The notes under the pieces were generated by a model. It did no database searches and was not told the DNA's origin. It saw only the letters and a list, made by a program, of their open reading frames with translations. From the NCBI GenBank assembly GCA_900755035.1, contig CAAEEZ010000017.1, positions 1-64,000 of the forward strand: a stretch of DNA of 64,000 bases, read 5' to 3'. A program made the translations under genes and the position numbers. Source of the stretch: Clostridia bacterium (GTDB taxonomy: Bacteria; Bacillota; Clostridia; Christensenellales; CAAEEZ01). Position 1 is the first letter of the stretch. Every line of letters begins with the position of its first letter. This document shows positions 8,747 to 16,928 of the stretch, piece by piece.

Positions 8747-9877
8747 ATGTTTAATTTATTCAACTTGTCGCTCCTAGCTAATACGGAGTGGCTACTTGGC
8801 AAAGACAACTGGCAACTTTGGTCGCTAGTTGCAGTACTTTTGGCGCTTGTAGTGGTGGGAATTATCCTTGCATTTGCCAAAAAAGAGATACTTGGCGCGT
8901 ATGCTAAGTGGTCGCTTGTATTTTTTGCAGTATTCACTGTATGTTGCTTAATTACGAACTTGTATATGGAAATAAGCGAAAACGACGTACTTGAATATCA
9001 AAAATACTTTATTATTTGTGGCATCTTGCTAATTATTGCGGCACTTGTCGTAGCAGTAACTAATATGCTAGCAAAAGAAAACGTGCTAGCTAAAAAGATT
9101 GCTAAAATCATAGGTTTAGCGTTACTACTTTCTAGCGTAGGTTTGTTTATTGCAGGTATGGTTACCGTAGAGGATTTAGGCTATATCGAGGACGGCGAAA
9201 TCTTCTTGACCATGGGTAAAGGTGGACAAATTGCTATTACAGTAGTTACAATTTTGGTGTTTATAGGTATTTGCGTGTTTACAATGCTACCAAATAAAAA
9301 CAAAACCAAAACTAATAACACTTTGGCGCTAGTTTACGGTGGAGTGTGCATTGCAATGTCTTTTGCTCTTAGCTATGCAAGAATATTCAAATTACCTGCT
9401 GGTGGTAGTATCACCGTAGCAAGTTTGTTGCCACTAGCATTGTACTCGTATATGTTCGGTGCAAAAAAAGGCGTTATGGCTGGTATGATTTACGGCGTAC
9501 TACAAATTATGCAAGACCCGTGGATCGTTCACCCTGCGCAAGTACTATTAGACTACGTATTGCCGTTTGGTATGATAGGCTTTACGGGGCTATTTAGATT
9601 TATCAAAAATAAGCCGTTAGCTATTGGCGTTGGTGCAACGGTTGCTTCTTTACTAAGATATATTTGCCACGTAGTATCGGGAGGATTATTCTTCTATGCG
9701 TATATGCCGTCAGAGTTTGCTAATAGTGGATTTACTGCTTTTGGTTGGTCTGCTTTCTACAACTGTTTCGTATTCGTAGATATTGCAATCGTAGTTGTTG
9801 TAGGCGTATTCCTAATGATGTCTAAGCAAGTAGTTAGAATGACAAACGACGTAACAAATCGTTACTTAAACGCATAA
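8747..9877 (+). CDS. thiT: thiamine ECF transporter S component ThiT with extra N-terminal membrane domain
   Basis: Substrate-binding membrane subunit for thiamine uptake. Residues about 190-376 match the ThiT (YuaJ) family: ARIFKLPAGGSITVASLLPL, then YGVLQIMQDPWIVHPAQVLLDY, and six membrane helices. Residues 1-180 add about five hydrophobic segments (roughly 22-42, 52-72, 86-106, 118-138, 158-178) not present in the usual protein of about 190 residues. The ATG at 8747 with AGGAGGAG 6 nt upstream is preferred over a TTG at 8696 that lies within the attenuator. ECF energising subunits (EcfA/EcfT) are not nearby, as is normal for group II systems. Expression is repressed by TPP through the riboswitch. 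Confidence 0.9.
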   Translation: MFNLFNLSLLANTEWLLGKDNWQLWSLVAVLLALVVVGIILAFAKKEILGAYAKWSLVFFAVFTVCCLITNLYMEISENDVLEYQKYFIICGILLIIAALVVAVTNMLAKENVLAKKIAKIIGLALLLSSVGLFIAGMVTVEDLGYIEDGEIFLTMGKGGQIAITVVTILVFIGICVFTMLPNKNKTKTNNTLALVYGGVCIAMSFALSYARIFKLPAGGSITVASLLPLALYSYMFGAKKGVMAGMIYGVLQIMQDPWIVHPAQVLLDYVLPFGMIGFTGLFRFIKNKPLAIGVGATVASLLRYICHVVSGGLFFYAYMPSEFANSGFTAFGWSAFYNCFVFVDIAIVVVVGVFLMMSKQVVRMTNDVTNRYLNA

Positions 9878-9914
9878 TTTTGCGAAAAGTATTATAAAAA
9901 AATCAAAAATACGT

Positions 9915-9942
9915 AATAAAGGACGGGTAACCGTCCTTTATT
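9915..9942 (+). terminator. terminator of thiT
   Basis: Perfect 12-bp stem AATAAAGGACGG / CCGTCCTTTATT with a GTAA loop. Confidence 0.9.
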
Positions 9943-10000
9943 ATTTGCAAAAATAGAATAGTCCGTTATTTGTAGAATTAAATTGAAAATTCAAAAGGTG

Positions 10001-10029
10001 TTGAATAAAATGTTAAAATGTTTTATAAT
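10001..10029 (+). promoter_or_regulatory. sigma-A promoter of the ABC ATPase gene, overlapping its 5' end
   Basis: TTGAAT (10001-10006), 17 bp, TATAAT (10024-10029). It spans the first possible ATG (10018), so if used the transcript would begin near 10036, exactly at the second in-frame ATG. Confidence 0.6.
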
Positions 10030-10929
10030 AAAACAATGATAGAATTTAGCAAAATGACAAAATATCACCATAGTTATATGGCAATAAATTTTCTCGACGG
10101 CATGTTATTGACGAATAGGATTGCCGTTTTCGGCGACGAAAAAAGTGGTAAAAGTTCGTTGTTAAGACTTATTGCAGGGGTGGACAAAACCACCGAAGGA
10201 AAGGTTTTGATTAGCGGGGTAGAAGCAAGCATAAATGAGGACACTTATTTTTCTTTTCGTGACGGCGGACTGCTGAAAAATAAAACGTTAGAACAAAATT
10301 TTTTGTATCCGTTAGAACTTAGAAAGGTGGAAAATCGCCAAGAAATAGTAAATAATTTACTAAAAGAATTTGACCTTGAAAACCAGAAAAATCAAAAACC
10401 AAGTAGGCTTACGATAGAAGAAAGGGCAAGGGCGATAATTGCTAAAATAAAACTGAGAAAAGCAAGTTTAGTACTTATCGATAATCCGCTTGCATATCTT
10501 TCAACGGACGTTAGAAAAGAATATTTTGCTATGTTTTTAGACGTTATTAAAGACTTTGACGGGGTGGTCGTGTACGCAACCGACGATAAGGACGAAATAC
10601 TTGCTTTTAGCGAAGTCGTATTGCTTAATTACGGCGTGGTAAAGGGGGTTGGCAATTTAGATTTAATTACGAATAACCCGTCGAATTTGTTTGCATATTC
10701 ACTTTATTGCGAGCCAAAATTATATTCTGGTAAACTTGTAAAAGAGCAGGGAAAAAGCGTGTTCGTATGCAAGGAGGGTAACTTCGACGTTAGCAAGTTC
10801 GACGGTCGTATACAACCTGCGTTTTACTGTGGCGACTGCTTGCTTGCCGTAAGGGACGTGGAAAATGTCTTTAACTTTAATACGGATTTTTGGCTGTTTG
10901 ATTGGATGGAAAACTCTATTGTCGACTAA
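10018..10929 (+). CDS. orphan ABC-type ATPase with degenerate signature
   Basis: A 303-residue ABC nucleotide-binding protein. Walker A is intact (GDEKSGKS, about 38-45). The signature that should read LSGGQ is RLTIEERAR, and the Walker B continuation reads VLIDNP, so the catalytic glutamate is replaced by asparagine. ATP binding is likely; hydrolysis is doubtful. The last 80 residues have no recognised fold. No permease or solute-binding gene is adjacent; thiT upstream is separated by a terminator. The ATG at 10018 lies 17 nt from AAAGGTG, too far. The second ATG at 10036 (MIEFSK..., a typical ABC beginning) may be the true, leaderless start. The function is not known. Confidence 0.7.
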   Translation: MFYNKTMIEFSKMTKYHHSYMAINFLDGMLLTNRIAVFGDEKSGKSSLLRLIAGVDKTTEGKVLISGVEASINEDTYFSFRDGGLLKNKTLEQNFLYPLELRKVENRQEIVNNLLKEFDLENQKNQKPSRLTIEERARAIIAKIKLRKASLVLIDNPLAYLSTDVRKEYFAMFLDVIKDFDGVVVYATDDKDEILAFSEVVLLNYGVVKGVGNLDLITNNPSNLFAYSLYCEPKLYSGKLVKEQGKSVFVCKEGNFDVSKFDGRIQPAFYCGDCLLAVRDVENVFNFNTDFWLFDWMENSIVD

Positions 10930-10933
10930 AACG

Positions 10934-10963
10934 AAAGGTACAATATATTGTGTACCTTTTTTA
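10934..10963 (+). terminator. terminator of the ABC ATPase gene
   Basis: Nine-bp stem AAAGGTACA / TGTACCTTT with an 8-nt loop, then a T-run. Confidence 0.9.
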
Positions 10964-11020
10964 TTTTTTGGCTAAAAATCACGATATTTTGTAATTTTGA
11001 ATAGTATTTTTAGTATATAT

Positions 11021-11049
11021 TTGACTTATTATTATTTTTTATTTATAGT
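11021..11049 (+). promoter_or_regulatory. sigma-A promoter of ruvC operon
   Basis: TTGACT (11021-11026), 17 bp, TATAGT (11044-11049), giving a very short leader of about 9 nt that still includes GAGG. No LexA-type box (CGAAC-N4-GTTCG) overlaps it. Confidence 0.85.
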
Positions 11050-11064
11050 ATATACGAGGAAATT

Positions 11065-11556
11065 ATGATTATTTTAGGAATAGACCCGGGAATTGCAATA
11101 GTAGGCTACGGCGTACTTAGTAGCGAAAAAGGAAAATTTCAAGCGATAGACTACGGCGTAATTACCACGTCTAAGGACGAAAAAACTCCGCAAAGGCTTG
11201 CTTTAATCGAGCAAGGGCTTAACGCTTTAATCGATAAGTACAAGCCCGATTGTATCGCTCTTGAAGAATTGTTTTTCCAAAACAACCAAAAAACAGCAAT
11301 CACGGTAGCTGAGGCAAGGGGAGTACTTCTTCTTACAGCCGTGAAGCGTTGCTCGAAATTGTACGAATACACGCCGTTACAGATAAAACAAGCAATAACG
11401 GGATACGGTAACGCCGACAAAAAACAGGTGCAATTTATGGTAAAAGCGCTCTTAAACTTAAAGCAAATACCAAAGCCTGACGACGCTGCCGACGCTCTTG
11501 CCGTGGCGCTTACTTGTGGTCAGGTAAATAAATTTAACGATATGTTTAGGATATAG
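11065..11556 (+). CDS. ruvC: Holliday junction resolvase RuvC
   Basis: Endonuclease that nicks Holliday junctions symmetrically. The 163 residues show the RNase H-like fold with catalytic acids at Asp7 (LGIDPGIAIVGYG), Glu in ALEELFF (about 67) and the C-terminal pair in KPDDAADALAVAL (about 140-143). Length is standard. It is first in the tightly packed ruvC-ruvA-ruvB-queA operon, with a 7-nt gap to ruvA. Confidence 0.97.
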   Translation: MIILGIDPGIAIVGYGVLSSEKGKFQAIDYGVITTSKDEKTPQRLALIEQGLNALIDKYKPDCIALEELFFQNNQKTAITVAEARGVLLLTAVKRCSKLYEYTPLQIKQAITGYGNADKKQVQFMVKALLNLKQIPKPDDAADALAVALTCGQVNKFNDMFRI

Positions 11557-11563
11557 GTGAAAT

Positions 11564-12148
11564 ATGCTTAGTTATATTAACGGTCAAGTTACCGATATTT
11601 TCGAAAATGGACTTACGATTGAGTGTGGCGATATAGGTTACGAAGTGTTTACTTCTTCTTATACCTTAGCAAAACTTGGCGTAGTGGGTAAAACTGCTAG
11701 ATTATATACCTATTTGCAAGTAGCAGAGGACGGGCTTTTCTTGTACGGTTTTTACTCTAAGGAAGAAAAAAATATGTTCCTAAAACTTATCAGTATATCG
11801 GGCGTTGGCCCTAAACTTGCATGTCAAGTACTCTCTGGTATCGAATTAGAACAGCTTATACTAGCGATTGCCTCAGAGGACGCTAAAACGCTGTCTACAA
11901 TAAAGGGTGTTGGCAAAAAAACTGCCGAAAGAATAATACTAGAATTAAAAGGCAAGGTAGAAATGGCAGAGTTTGCTAGCGTTGGCTCGTCAAGTATTAG
12001 CGCAGAAGTAAGCGATGCGATACTAGCCCTTACGTCGCTTGGTTTTACTAGGGCTGATGCAGTAAAGGCTGTAACTAAGGCTAGCGAAACGTTTACTAAA
12101 ACGGAAGATATTATTCAAGCAGCACTAAAAATGATGAATAGGTTTTAA
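11564..12148 (+). CDS. ruvA: Holliday junction DNA helicase subunit RuvA
   Basis: Tetrameric junction-binding protein that loads RuvB. The 194 residues have an N-terminal OB domain (1-62, YINGQVTDIFENGLTIE), two helix-hairpin-helix motifs in domain II (ISGVGPKLACQVLSG about 77-91 and IKGVGKKTAERIILELK about 112-128) and a C-terminal three-helix domain III after a short linker (about 148-194) that contacts RuvB. AGGTG lies 5 nt before ATG. Ends 2 nt before ruvB. Confidence 0.97.
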   Translation: MLSYINGQVTDIFENGLTIECGDIGYEVFTSSYTLAKLGVVGKTARLYTYLQVAEDGLFLYGFYSKEEKNMFLKLISISGVGPKLACQVLSGIELEQLILAIASEDAKTLSTIKGVGKKTAERIILELKGKVEMAEFASVGSSSISAEVSDAILALTSLGFTRADAVKAVTKASETFTKTEDIIQAALKMMNRF

Positions 12149-12150
12149 TT

Positions 12151-13158
12151 ATGGAATTTGATGAAAGATTGATTAACAGTTCGCTTACTAGCGAGGACGT
12201 CGAAGTAGAAAACTCCCTTCGTCCTAAAAGTATTGAAGAATACGTAGGACAGGAGAAAATCAAAAACAATCTAAACGTATTCGTGTCTACGGCAAAGGAA
12301 AGGCACGAAGCGCTTGACCATTGTCTTTTGTACGGCCCACCGGGGCTTGGTAAAACCACGCTTGCGCATATTATCGCAAACGAGATGAATTCGCAAATAA
12401 AGGTAACTAGCGGACCTGCTATTGAAAAGGCGGGCGACCTTGCTAGCATACTAACCAACTTAAACGAAAACGACGTGTTGTTTATAGACGAAATACATAG
12501 GCTGAACAAGGCGGTAGAAGAGATACTTTATCCCGCTATGGAGGACTATTCCTTGGATTTTATGATAGGCAAAGGCCCGTCGGCACGTAGCGTTAGGCTA
12601 GGGCTACCTAGGTTTACGTTGATAGGCGCAACCACTAGGGCAGGTATGCTGTCTAGCCCACTTAGAGATAGGTTTGGGCTTATGTTTAGGCTGGAAATGT
12701 ATACGCCAAGCGAACTGCAAGTAATTGTAAAAAGGTCGGCTACGATACTAAATATCCAAATAGAAGAGGACGCAAGTTACGAGATTGCAGTACGTAGCAG
12801 GGGTACTCCAAGAATAGCAAACAGACTATTAAAAAGAGTACGTGATTACGCACAATTTTACAAAAAACCTACGATTGATTTGCAAATTGCAAAAATCAGC
12901 CTAGACTCTATGGATATAGACGACTTAGGGCTTGACAATATAGATAGGCTAATACTTTCTACCATAATAGAAAAGTACGACGGCGGACCTGTTGGCTTGG
13001 ATACGTTGTCGGCATCAACGGGCGAAGAGCCTAATACTATTGAGGACGTTGTAGAACCATACCTAATACAACTAGGTTTCGTGTCTAGAACGCCTAAGGG
13101 TAGAGTTTGCACGAAGAGTGCGTACGAGCACCTGAAAATTGACTATTTTAAGGACTAA
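12151..13158 (+). CDS. ruvB: Holliday junction branch-migration ATPase RuvB
   Basis: Hexameric AAA+ motor of branch migration. The 335 residues carry Walker A GPPGLGKTT (62-70), Walker B LFIDEIHR, the GATTRAGMLSSPLRDRFG sensor and arginine-finger region, and a C-terminal winged-helix domain (about 255-330). No separate ribosome site is obvious in the 2-nt gap, which suggests translational coupling to ruvA. Confidence 0.97.
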   Translation: MEFDERLINSSLTSEDVEVENSLRPKSIEEYVGQEKIKNNLNVFVSTAKERHEALDHCLLYGPPGLGKTTLAHIIANEMNSQIKVTSGPAIEKAGDLASILTNLNENDVLFIDEIHRLNKAVEEILYPAMEDYSLDFMIGKGPSARSVRLGLPRFTLIGATTRAGMLSSPLRDRFGLMFRLEMYTPSELQVIVKRSATILNIQIEEDASYEIAVRSRGTPRIANRLLKRVRDYAQFYKKPTIDLQIAKISLDSMDIDDLGLDNIDRLILSTIIEKYDGGPVGLDTLSASTGEEPNTIEDVVEPYLIQLGFVSRTPKGRVCTKSAYEHLKIDYFKD

Positions 13159-13160
13159 TT

Positions 13161-14183
13161 ATGAACAAAAGTGATTTTTATTACTTCTTACCAGAGGAGC
13201 AAATAGCACAAACTCCTGCAAGCCCTCGTGACAGCGCAAGGCTACTTGTTTACGACAGAAAAACCAAGCAAACAGAACATAAAATTTTTAGAGATATACT
13301 AAGTTACCTTAAAAAAGGCGACGTAATGGTTATTAATAATACCAAGGTTTTGCCTGCACGTATTTTTGCAACTAGGGAAAGTGGACCTGCGGTAATAGAA
13401 GTGCTATTACTAAAAAGGCTAAGTTATACTAATTGGGACGTAATTATGAAGCCTGCTAAAAAAGTAAAACTAGGCACGGTGCTTACTTTTTCTAACGATC
13501 TTAAAGCAAAAATGGTAAAAATAAAGGACGACGGCGTAAGGGAACTAGAATTTATTTTCGACGGTGTGTTTGAAGATATTTTAGATAGAATTGGTACTAT
13601 GCCGTTGCCACCTTACATAACGAAAAAATTAGACGACCAAACCGAGTATCAAACGGTTTATTCCAAGGTTACGGGTAGCGCTGCTGCACCAACTGCCGGT
13701 TTGCATTTTACCGACGAATTGCTTTCTAAAATTAAAGATATGGGCGTAGAGATACTAGAAGTAAACCTTAATATCGGCTTAGGTACTTTTAGGCCTGTAA
13801 AAGAAGACAATATTTTAGACCATAAAATGCACGTGGAGTCCTATTCTATTTCTAGCGAAGTGGCTGACAAAATTACCAAAGCAAAAAGCGAAGGAAGAAG
13901 GGTGATTGCCGTAGGCACTACTTCGGTAAGAGTATTAGAGGCGGCAAGCGAATCTAAGGGCGTGATAAAGGGTAAAAGTGGAGATACCGATATATTTATT
14001 TACCCCGGTTACGACTTTAAGATAGTGGACGCTTTAATTACAAACTTCCACTTGCCCGAGTCCACTTTAATTATGTTAGTAAGTGCTTTTATGGGTAGAG
14101 AAGAAACGCTAAGTATGTACAACCTAGCCGTAAAAGAGGGGTATAGGTTTTTTAGTTTCGGCGACGCGTGTTTGATTTTATAA
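13161..14183 (+). CDS. queA: S-adenosylmethionine:tRNA ribosyltransferase-isomerase QueA
   Basis: Transfers the ribosyl part of SAM to preQ1 in tRNA to make epoxyqueuosine. The 340 residues show the family pattern: FYYFLPEEQIAQTP near the start, VINNTKVLPARI, GSAAAPTAGLHFT, NIGLGTFRPV, VGTTSVRVLE and the C-terminal NFHLPESTLIMLVSAF then FGDACLIL. Two nucleotides separate it from ruvB. Its last codons form the left arm of a large inverted repeat that runs into the following gap. tgt, the previous step in the same pathway, is the next gene. Confidence 0.97.
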   Translation: MNKSDFYYFLPEEQIAQTPASPRDSARLLVYDRKTKQTEHKIFRDILSYLKKGDVMVINNTKVLPARIFATRESGPAVIEVLLLKRLSYTNWDVIMKPAKKVKLGTVLTFSNDLKAKMVKIKDDGVRELEFIFDGVFEDILDRIGTMPLPPYITKKLDDQTEYQTVYSKVTGSAAAPTAGLHFTDELLSKIKDMGVEILEVNLNIGLGTFRPVKEDNILDHKMHVESYSISSEVADKITKAKSEGRRVIAVGTTSVRVLEAASESKGVIKGKSGDTDIFIYPGYDFKIVDALITNFHLPESTLIMLVSAFMGREETLSMYNLAVKEGYRFFSFGDACLIL

Positions 14184-14296
14184 GCGGCGCAATACTTCGT
14201 TAACTGTCATTTTTTTTTGACCTGAATAACCGATTAGGTTTATCCAGTCCAAAAAAAATGCCGAGCCTTGTCTTGCTTGCTTCTAAAATCAAACAC
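14168..14296 (+). repeat. 129-nt imperfect inverted repeat overlapping the queA stop codon
   Basis: The outer arms at 14168-14185 (GTGTTTGATTTTATAAGC) and 14279-14296 match over 17 of 18 bases. The inner arms at 14208-14221 (CAT9GAC type) and 14247-14260 match over 13 of 14, and the apex CTGAATAACC / GGTTTATCCAG also pairs. The left arm includes genuine queA codons and its stop. It may be a 3'-end structure or terminator, or a small palindromic element. The rest of the gap up to tgt (14297-14471) holds nothing I recognise, including no convincing preQ1 riboswitch. Confidence 0.65.
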
Positions 14297-14471
14297 TCAA
14301 CAATAGAAAGGGTAAGTTCTAGTACGGGTGCTGTGTTTACTGTCTAGGTTTGCGACTTTAATAACTAATTAGGAAAGTGAAAATATAGGATAGATAGTTT
14401 CGTTTATTCTATATAAAAAAATATACGTAAATTTGTTTTCAAATTATTGCTACGGCTTATAAGGAGAATTT

Positions 14472-15578
14472 ATGTTCGATTACAAAGTAATGAAAGAGTG
14501 TAAGCAATCGGGCGCAAGAATCGGTGTGCTTACTACGCCACACGGCGAGATAGAAACGCCTATTTTTATGCCTGTTGGCACACGTGCAACGGTGAAAAGT
14601 TTGTCACCCGACGAATTAAAGGAGATAAAGGCGCAAATTATACTTGCTAATACCTACCACTTGTATCTTCGCCCAGGTGAAGAACTAATAAAAAAGGCAG
14701 GTGGACTGCACAAGTTTATGAATTGGGACAGACCTATTTTGACTGATAGTGGCGGTTTTCAAGTATTTTCTTTGTCAAAACTGAACAAAATTACCGAAGA
14801 GGGCGTTAAGTTTAATTCGCACATAGACGGCTCGGTACACATGATGTCGCCAGAGAAATCTATCGAGATACAAAAGGCGCTTGGTTCTGACATAGTTATG
14901 GCGTTCGACCACTGCACAGAGCCTACCATATCGCACGAGAAGGCAAAAGAGGCTATGGAACTTACTTTAAGGTGGCTTGATAGATGTTCTAAGGTGGACC
15001 TAGAAGGCAAGCAAGTTTTGTTCCCTATCGTTCAAGGCAACGTCTACAAGGATTTAAGGATAGAGAGCCTACAAAGATCGCTTCCTTACGCTAAGTGTGG
15101 GTTTGGTATAGGTGGCTTATCCGTTGGCGAGCCAAAACCCGTTATGTACGAGATTTTGGATACCTTAAAAGAGTATTATCCAAAGGATAAAGCAAGGTAT
15201 CTAATGGGCGTAGGTACTGCCGATTGCTTTATCGAGGGTATATCTAGGGGTATAGATATGATGGACTGCGTGCATCCAACTAGGGTGGCAAGAAACGGCA
15301 TGGCTATGACTTTTTCCGGTAATATCACCATACGAAACAAGGAGTACAGCGAAGATTTTAGACCCGTTGAAGAAGGGTGCGATTGCTACTGTTGTCGTAA
15401 TTTTTCTAGGGCTTACGTACGCCATCTAATACACACCAACGAGATACTTGGCGCAAGGCTATTGTCGATACACAATCTAAGATTTTTGCTAAGACTTGTA
15501 GAAAAAATTAAAGAGGCAATACGCCAAGATAGACTACTTGACTATAAGGAAGAATTTTTTGAAAAGTACAAGATATAG
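14472..15578 (+). CDS. tgt: queuine/preQ1 tRNA-guanine transglycosylase
   Basis: Exchanges guanine-34 of GUN-anticodon tRNAs for preQ1. The 368 residues form a TIM barrel with the DSGGFQVFSL motif (Asp92), GIGGLSVGEPK, the DCVHPTR segment, and the zinc site C303-x-C305-xx-C308 with a downstream histidine in RHLIHTNE. AAGGAG lies 6 nt before ATG. The 288-nt gap after queA with an inverted repeat suggests it may be transcribed separately, but no clean promoter was found. No terminator is evident before yajC. Confidence 0.97.
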   Translation: MFDYKVMKECKQSGARIGVLTTPHGEIETPIFMPVGTRATVKSLSPDELKEIKAQIILANTYHLYLRPGEELIKKAGGLHKFMNWDRPILTDSGGFQVFSLSKLNKITEEGVKFNSHIDGSVHMMSPEKSIEIQKALGSDIVMAFDHCTEPTISHEKAKEAMELTLRWLDRCSKVDLEGKQVLFPIVQGNVYKDLRIESLQRSLPYAKCGFGIGGLSVGEPKPVMYEILDTLKEYYPKDKARYLMGVGTADCFIEGISRGIDMMDCVHPTRVARNGMAMTFSGNITIRNKEYSEDFRPVEEGCDCYCCRNFSRAYVRHLIHTNEILGARLLSIHNLRFLLRLVEKIKEAIRQDRLLDYKEEFFEKYKI

Positions 15579-15650
15579 TGGTTTTTGGTTAAAAAACTGC
15601 CGAAATTACCATATTTTGACAATAAAAGAAGGGGAGCGATAGAAAAACGC

Positions 15651-15679
15651 TTGCCAAAACATTAGGTTTAATTTATACT
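15651..15679 (+). promoter_or_regulatory. sigma-A promoter of yajC
   Basis: TTGCCA (15651-15656), 17 bp, TATACT (15674-15679). Confidence 0.8.
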
Positions 15680-15708
15680 TAAAACATAAATAATAAGGAG
15701 AGGATATA

Positions 15709-16305
15709 ATGAATAATTTGATTTTTCTAGCAGAAGAAGCACAAGGTGGTTTTCCTGCATGGGCTATGTGGGTAATACTTGGCGTTGCATTCGTTCTTAT
15801 GATTGCTATGACTATTATACCTAGAAGAAAACAACAAAAACAAACGCAAAATATGATGGACAACTTAAAGGTTGGCGATAAAGTTATGACCATAGGTCGT
15901 ATCGTTGGCGTTATTACTGCTATTGATAATTCTACCAACACCGTAACTATCCAATCGGGTGAAGGCGAGCACGCTAGCATATTAGTTATCGACAAACTTG
16001 CTATCGGTATGGTAATCAATTCTAACGCACCACAACCAAAACAAGAGGTTAAACAAGAAGAGAAAAAGGAAGAAGAAGTAGTTATCGAAAAAACTGCAAA
16101 AGAAAATAAAGTTGCTGATATGCTTAAAAAACATAAGAAGAACGCAAAAGAAGGCGCTTTCGACGAGGCTATCGAGGCTGAAACCGTAGTTACTGAAACT
16201 GAAAGTGAAGTAGTCACCGAAGAAGTTGGCGAAGCCGTAGAAGCAGAGGCTACCGTTGAGGCTACCGAAGAAGTTCAAGCAGAAGAAGTAAAAGAAGAAA
16301 AATAA
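15709..16305 (+). CDS. yajC: preprotein translocase subunit YajC, acidic C-terminal extension
   Basis: Small membrane partner of SecDF. One transmembrane helix (about 18-38, AWAMWVILGVAFVLMIAM) is followed by basic PRRKQQKQ, then the YajC core LKVGDKVMTIGRIVGVITAI (about 48-67). Ordinary YajC has 85-110 residues. This one has 198 because of a tail of about 90 residues rich in Glu, Val, Ala and Lys, low-complexity and probably disordered in the cytoplasm. AAGGAGAGG lies upstream of ATG. It has its own promoter and terminator, yet secD and secF lie 2.2 kb downstream with the SCIFF genes in between. Confidence 0.92.
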   Translation: MNNLIFLAEEAQGGFPAWAMWVILGVAFVLMIAMTIIPRRKQQKQTQNMMDNLKVGDKVMTIGRIVGVITAIDNSTNTVTIQSGEGEHASILVIDKLAIGMVINSNAPQPKQEVKQEEKKEEEVVIEKTAKENKVADMLKKHKKNAKEGAFDEAIEAETVVTETESEVVTEEVGEAVEAEATVEATEEVQAEEVKEEK

Positions 16306-16318
16306 TTAACTAGAACGT

Positions 16319-16345
16319 AAAGGACGCAAAAATGCGTCCTTTTTT
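16319..16345 (+). terminator. terminator of yajC
   Basis: Perfect 10-bp stem AAAGGACGCA / TGCGTCCTTT with an AAAA loop and T-run. Confidence 0.93.
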
Positions 16346-16434
16346 ATTTTGCTTTATTTTTAAGAGCGCATCAAAAATTAAAGAAATTATAGCATAATCA
16401 GGTTTTGAAAAACATATATCATAACGAGGTGTAT

Positions 16435-16821
16435 ATGTTTTCGAAGTTAGTATTAAATAAAAGTAATATTTTTGACGTAATTAAGAGCATAGTGTTTTCC
16501 TTGATTTTTTCATTGCTTTTTATTCTTATTTTTGCTATTTTTGTAAAGTACTTGTCGCTAGGGGAGGAAGTGATAGTTCCCGTTAATTACGTGATAAAAG
16601 TACTTAGCATTTTGCTTGGCTCGGTTATCGGCTACAAAAATTTGGAAAAAGGCGCAGTAAAAGGAATAGTGGTTGGGTGCTTGTATTATTTACTTTCCAT
16701 ACTGCTTTTCTCTATTTTAAGCGGTAGTTTTGCAATAGTAAAATTTAGCGCCGTAGACCTAATTTGTTTGTGTCTAGTTGGCGTAATATCGGGAATAATC
16801 ACGGTGAACGTAAAAAAGTAG
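16435..16821 (+). CDS. TIGR04086-type four-helix membrane protein
   Basis: A 128-residue integral membrane protein with four hydrophobic segments (roughly 15-37, 47-66, 73-97, 103-123) and a basic end. The start is the ATG after CGAGGTG; an upstream TTG at 16405 lacks a ribosome site. Size, topology and position between yajC and the SCIFF peptide gene match the family TIGR04086, known from many Clostridia in this place. That assignment rests mainly on context and topology. No biochemical role is known to me. Confidence 0.65.
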   Translation: MFSKLVLNKSNIFDVIKSIVFSLIFSLLFILIFAIFVKYLSLGEEVIVPVNYVIKVLSILLGSVIGYKNLEKGAVKGIVVGCLYYLLSILLFSILSGSFAIVKFSAVDLICLCLVGVISGIITVNVKK

Positions 16822-16853
16822 GGGATAAATTAGTAAATTTTGTACTTAATCTA

Positions 16854-16882
16854 TTGCAACTTTCGTTTATTTGCTATATAAT
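16854..16882 (+). promoter_or_regulatory. sigma-A promoter of scfA-scfB
   Basis: TTGCAA (16854-16859), 17 bp, perfect TATAAT (16877-16882). The start near 16889 gives a 40-nt leader. Confidence 0.88.
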
Positions 16883-16928
16883 AATTATATTATAAATAAA
16901 TATGCGATTTTTCGTGGAGGATTTAAGT

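Noticed and set aside
14297..14471. Possible preQ1 riboswitch before tgt, suggested by the pathway context
   Set aside because: Neither the GGTTC-CTAG-type stem nor the A-rich tail of preQ1-I is present in a foldable arrangement.
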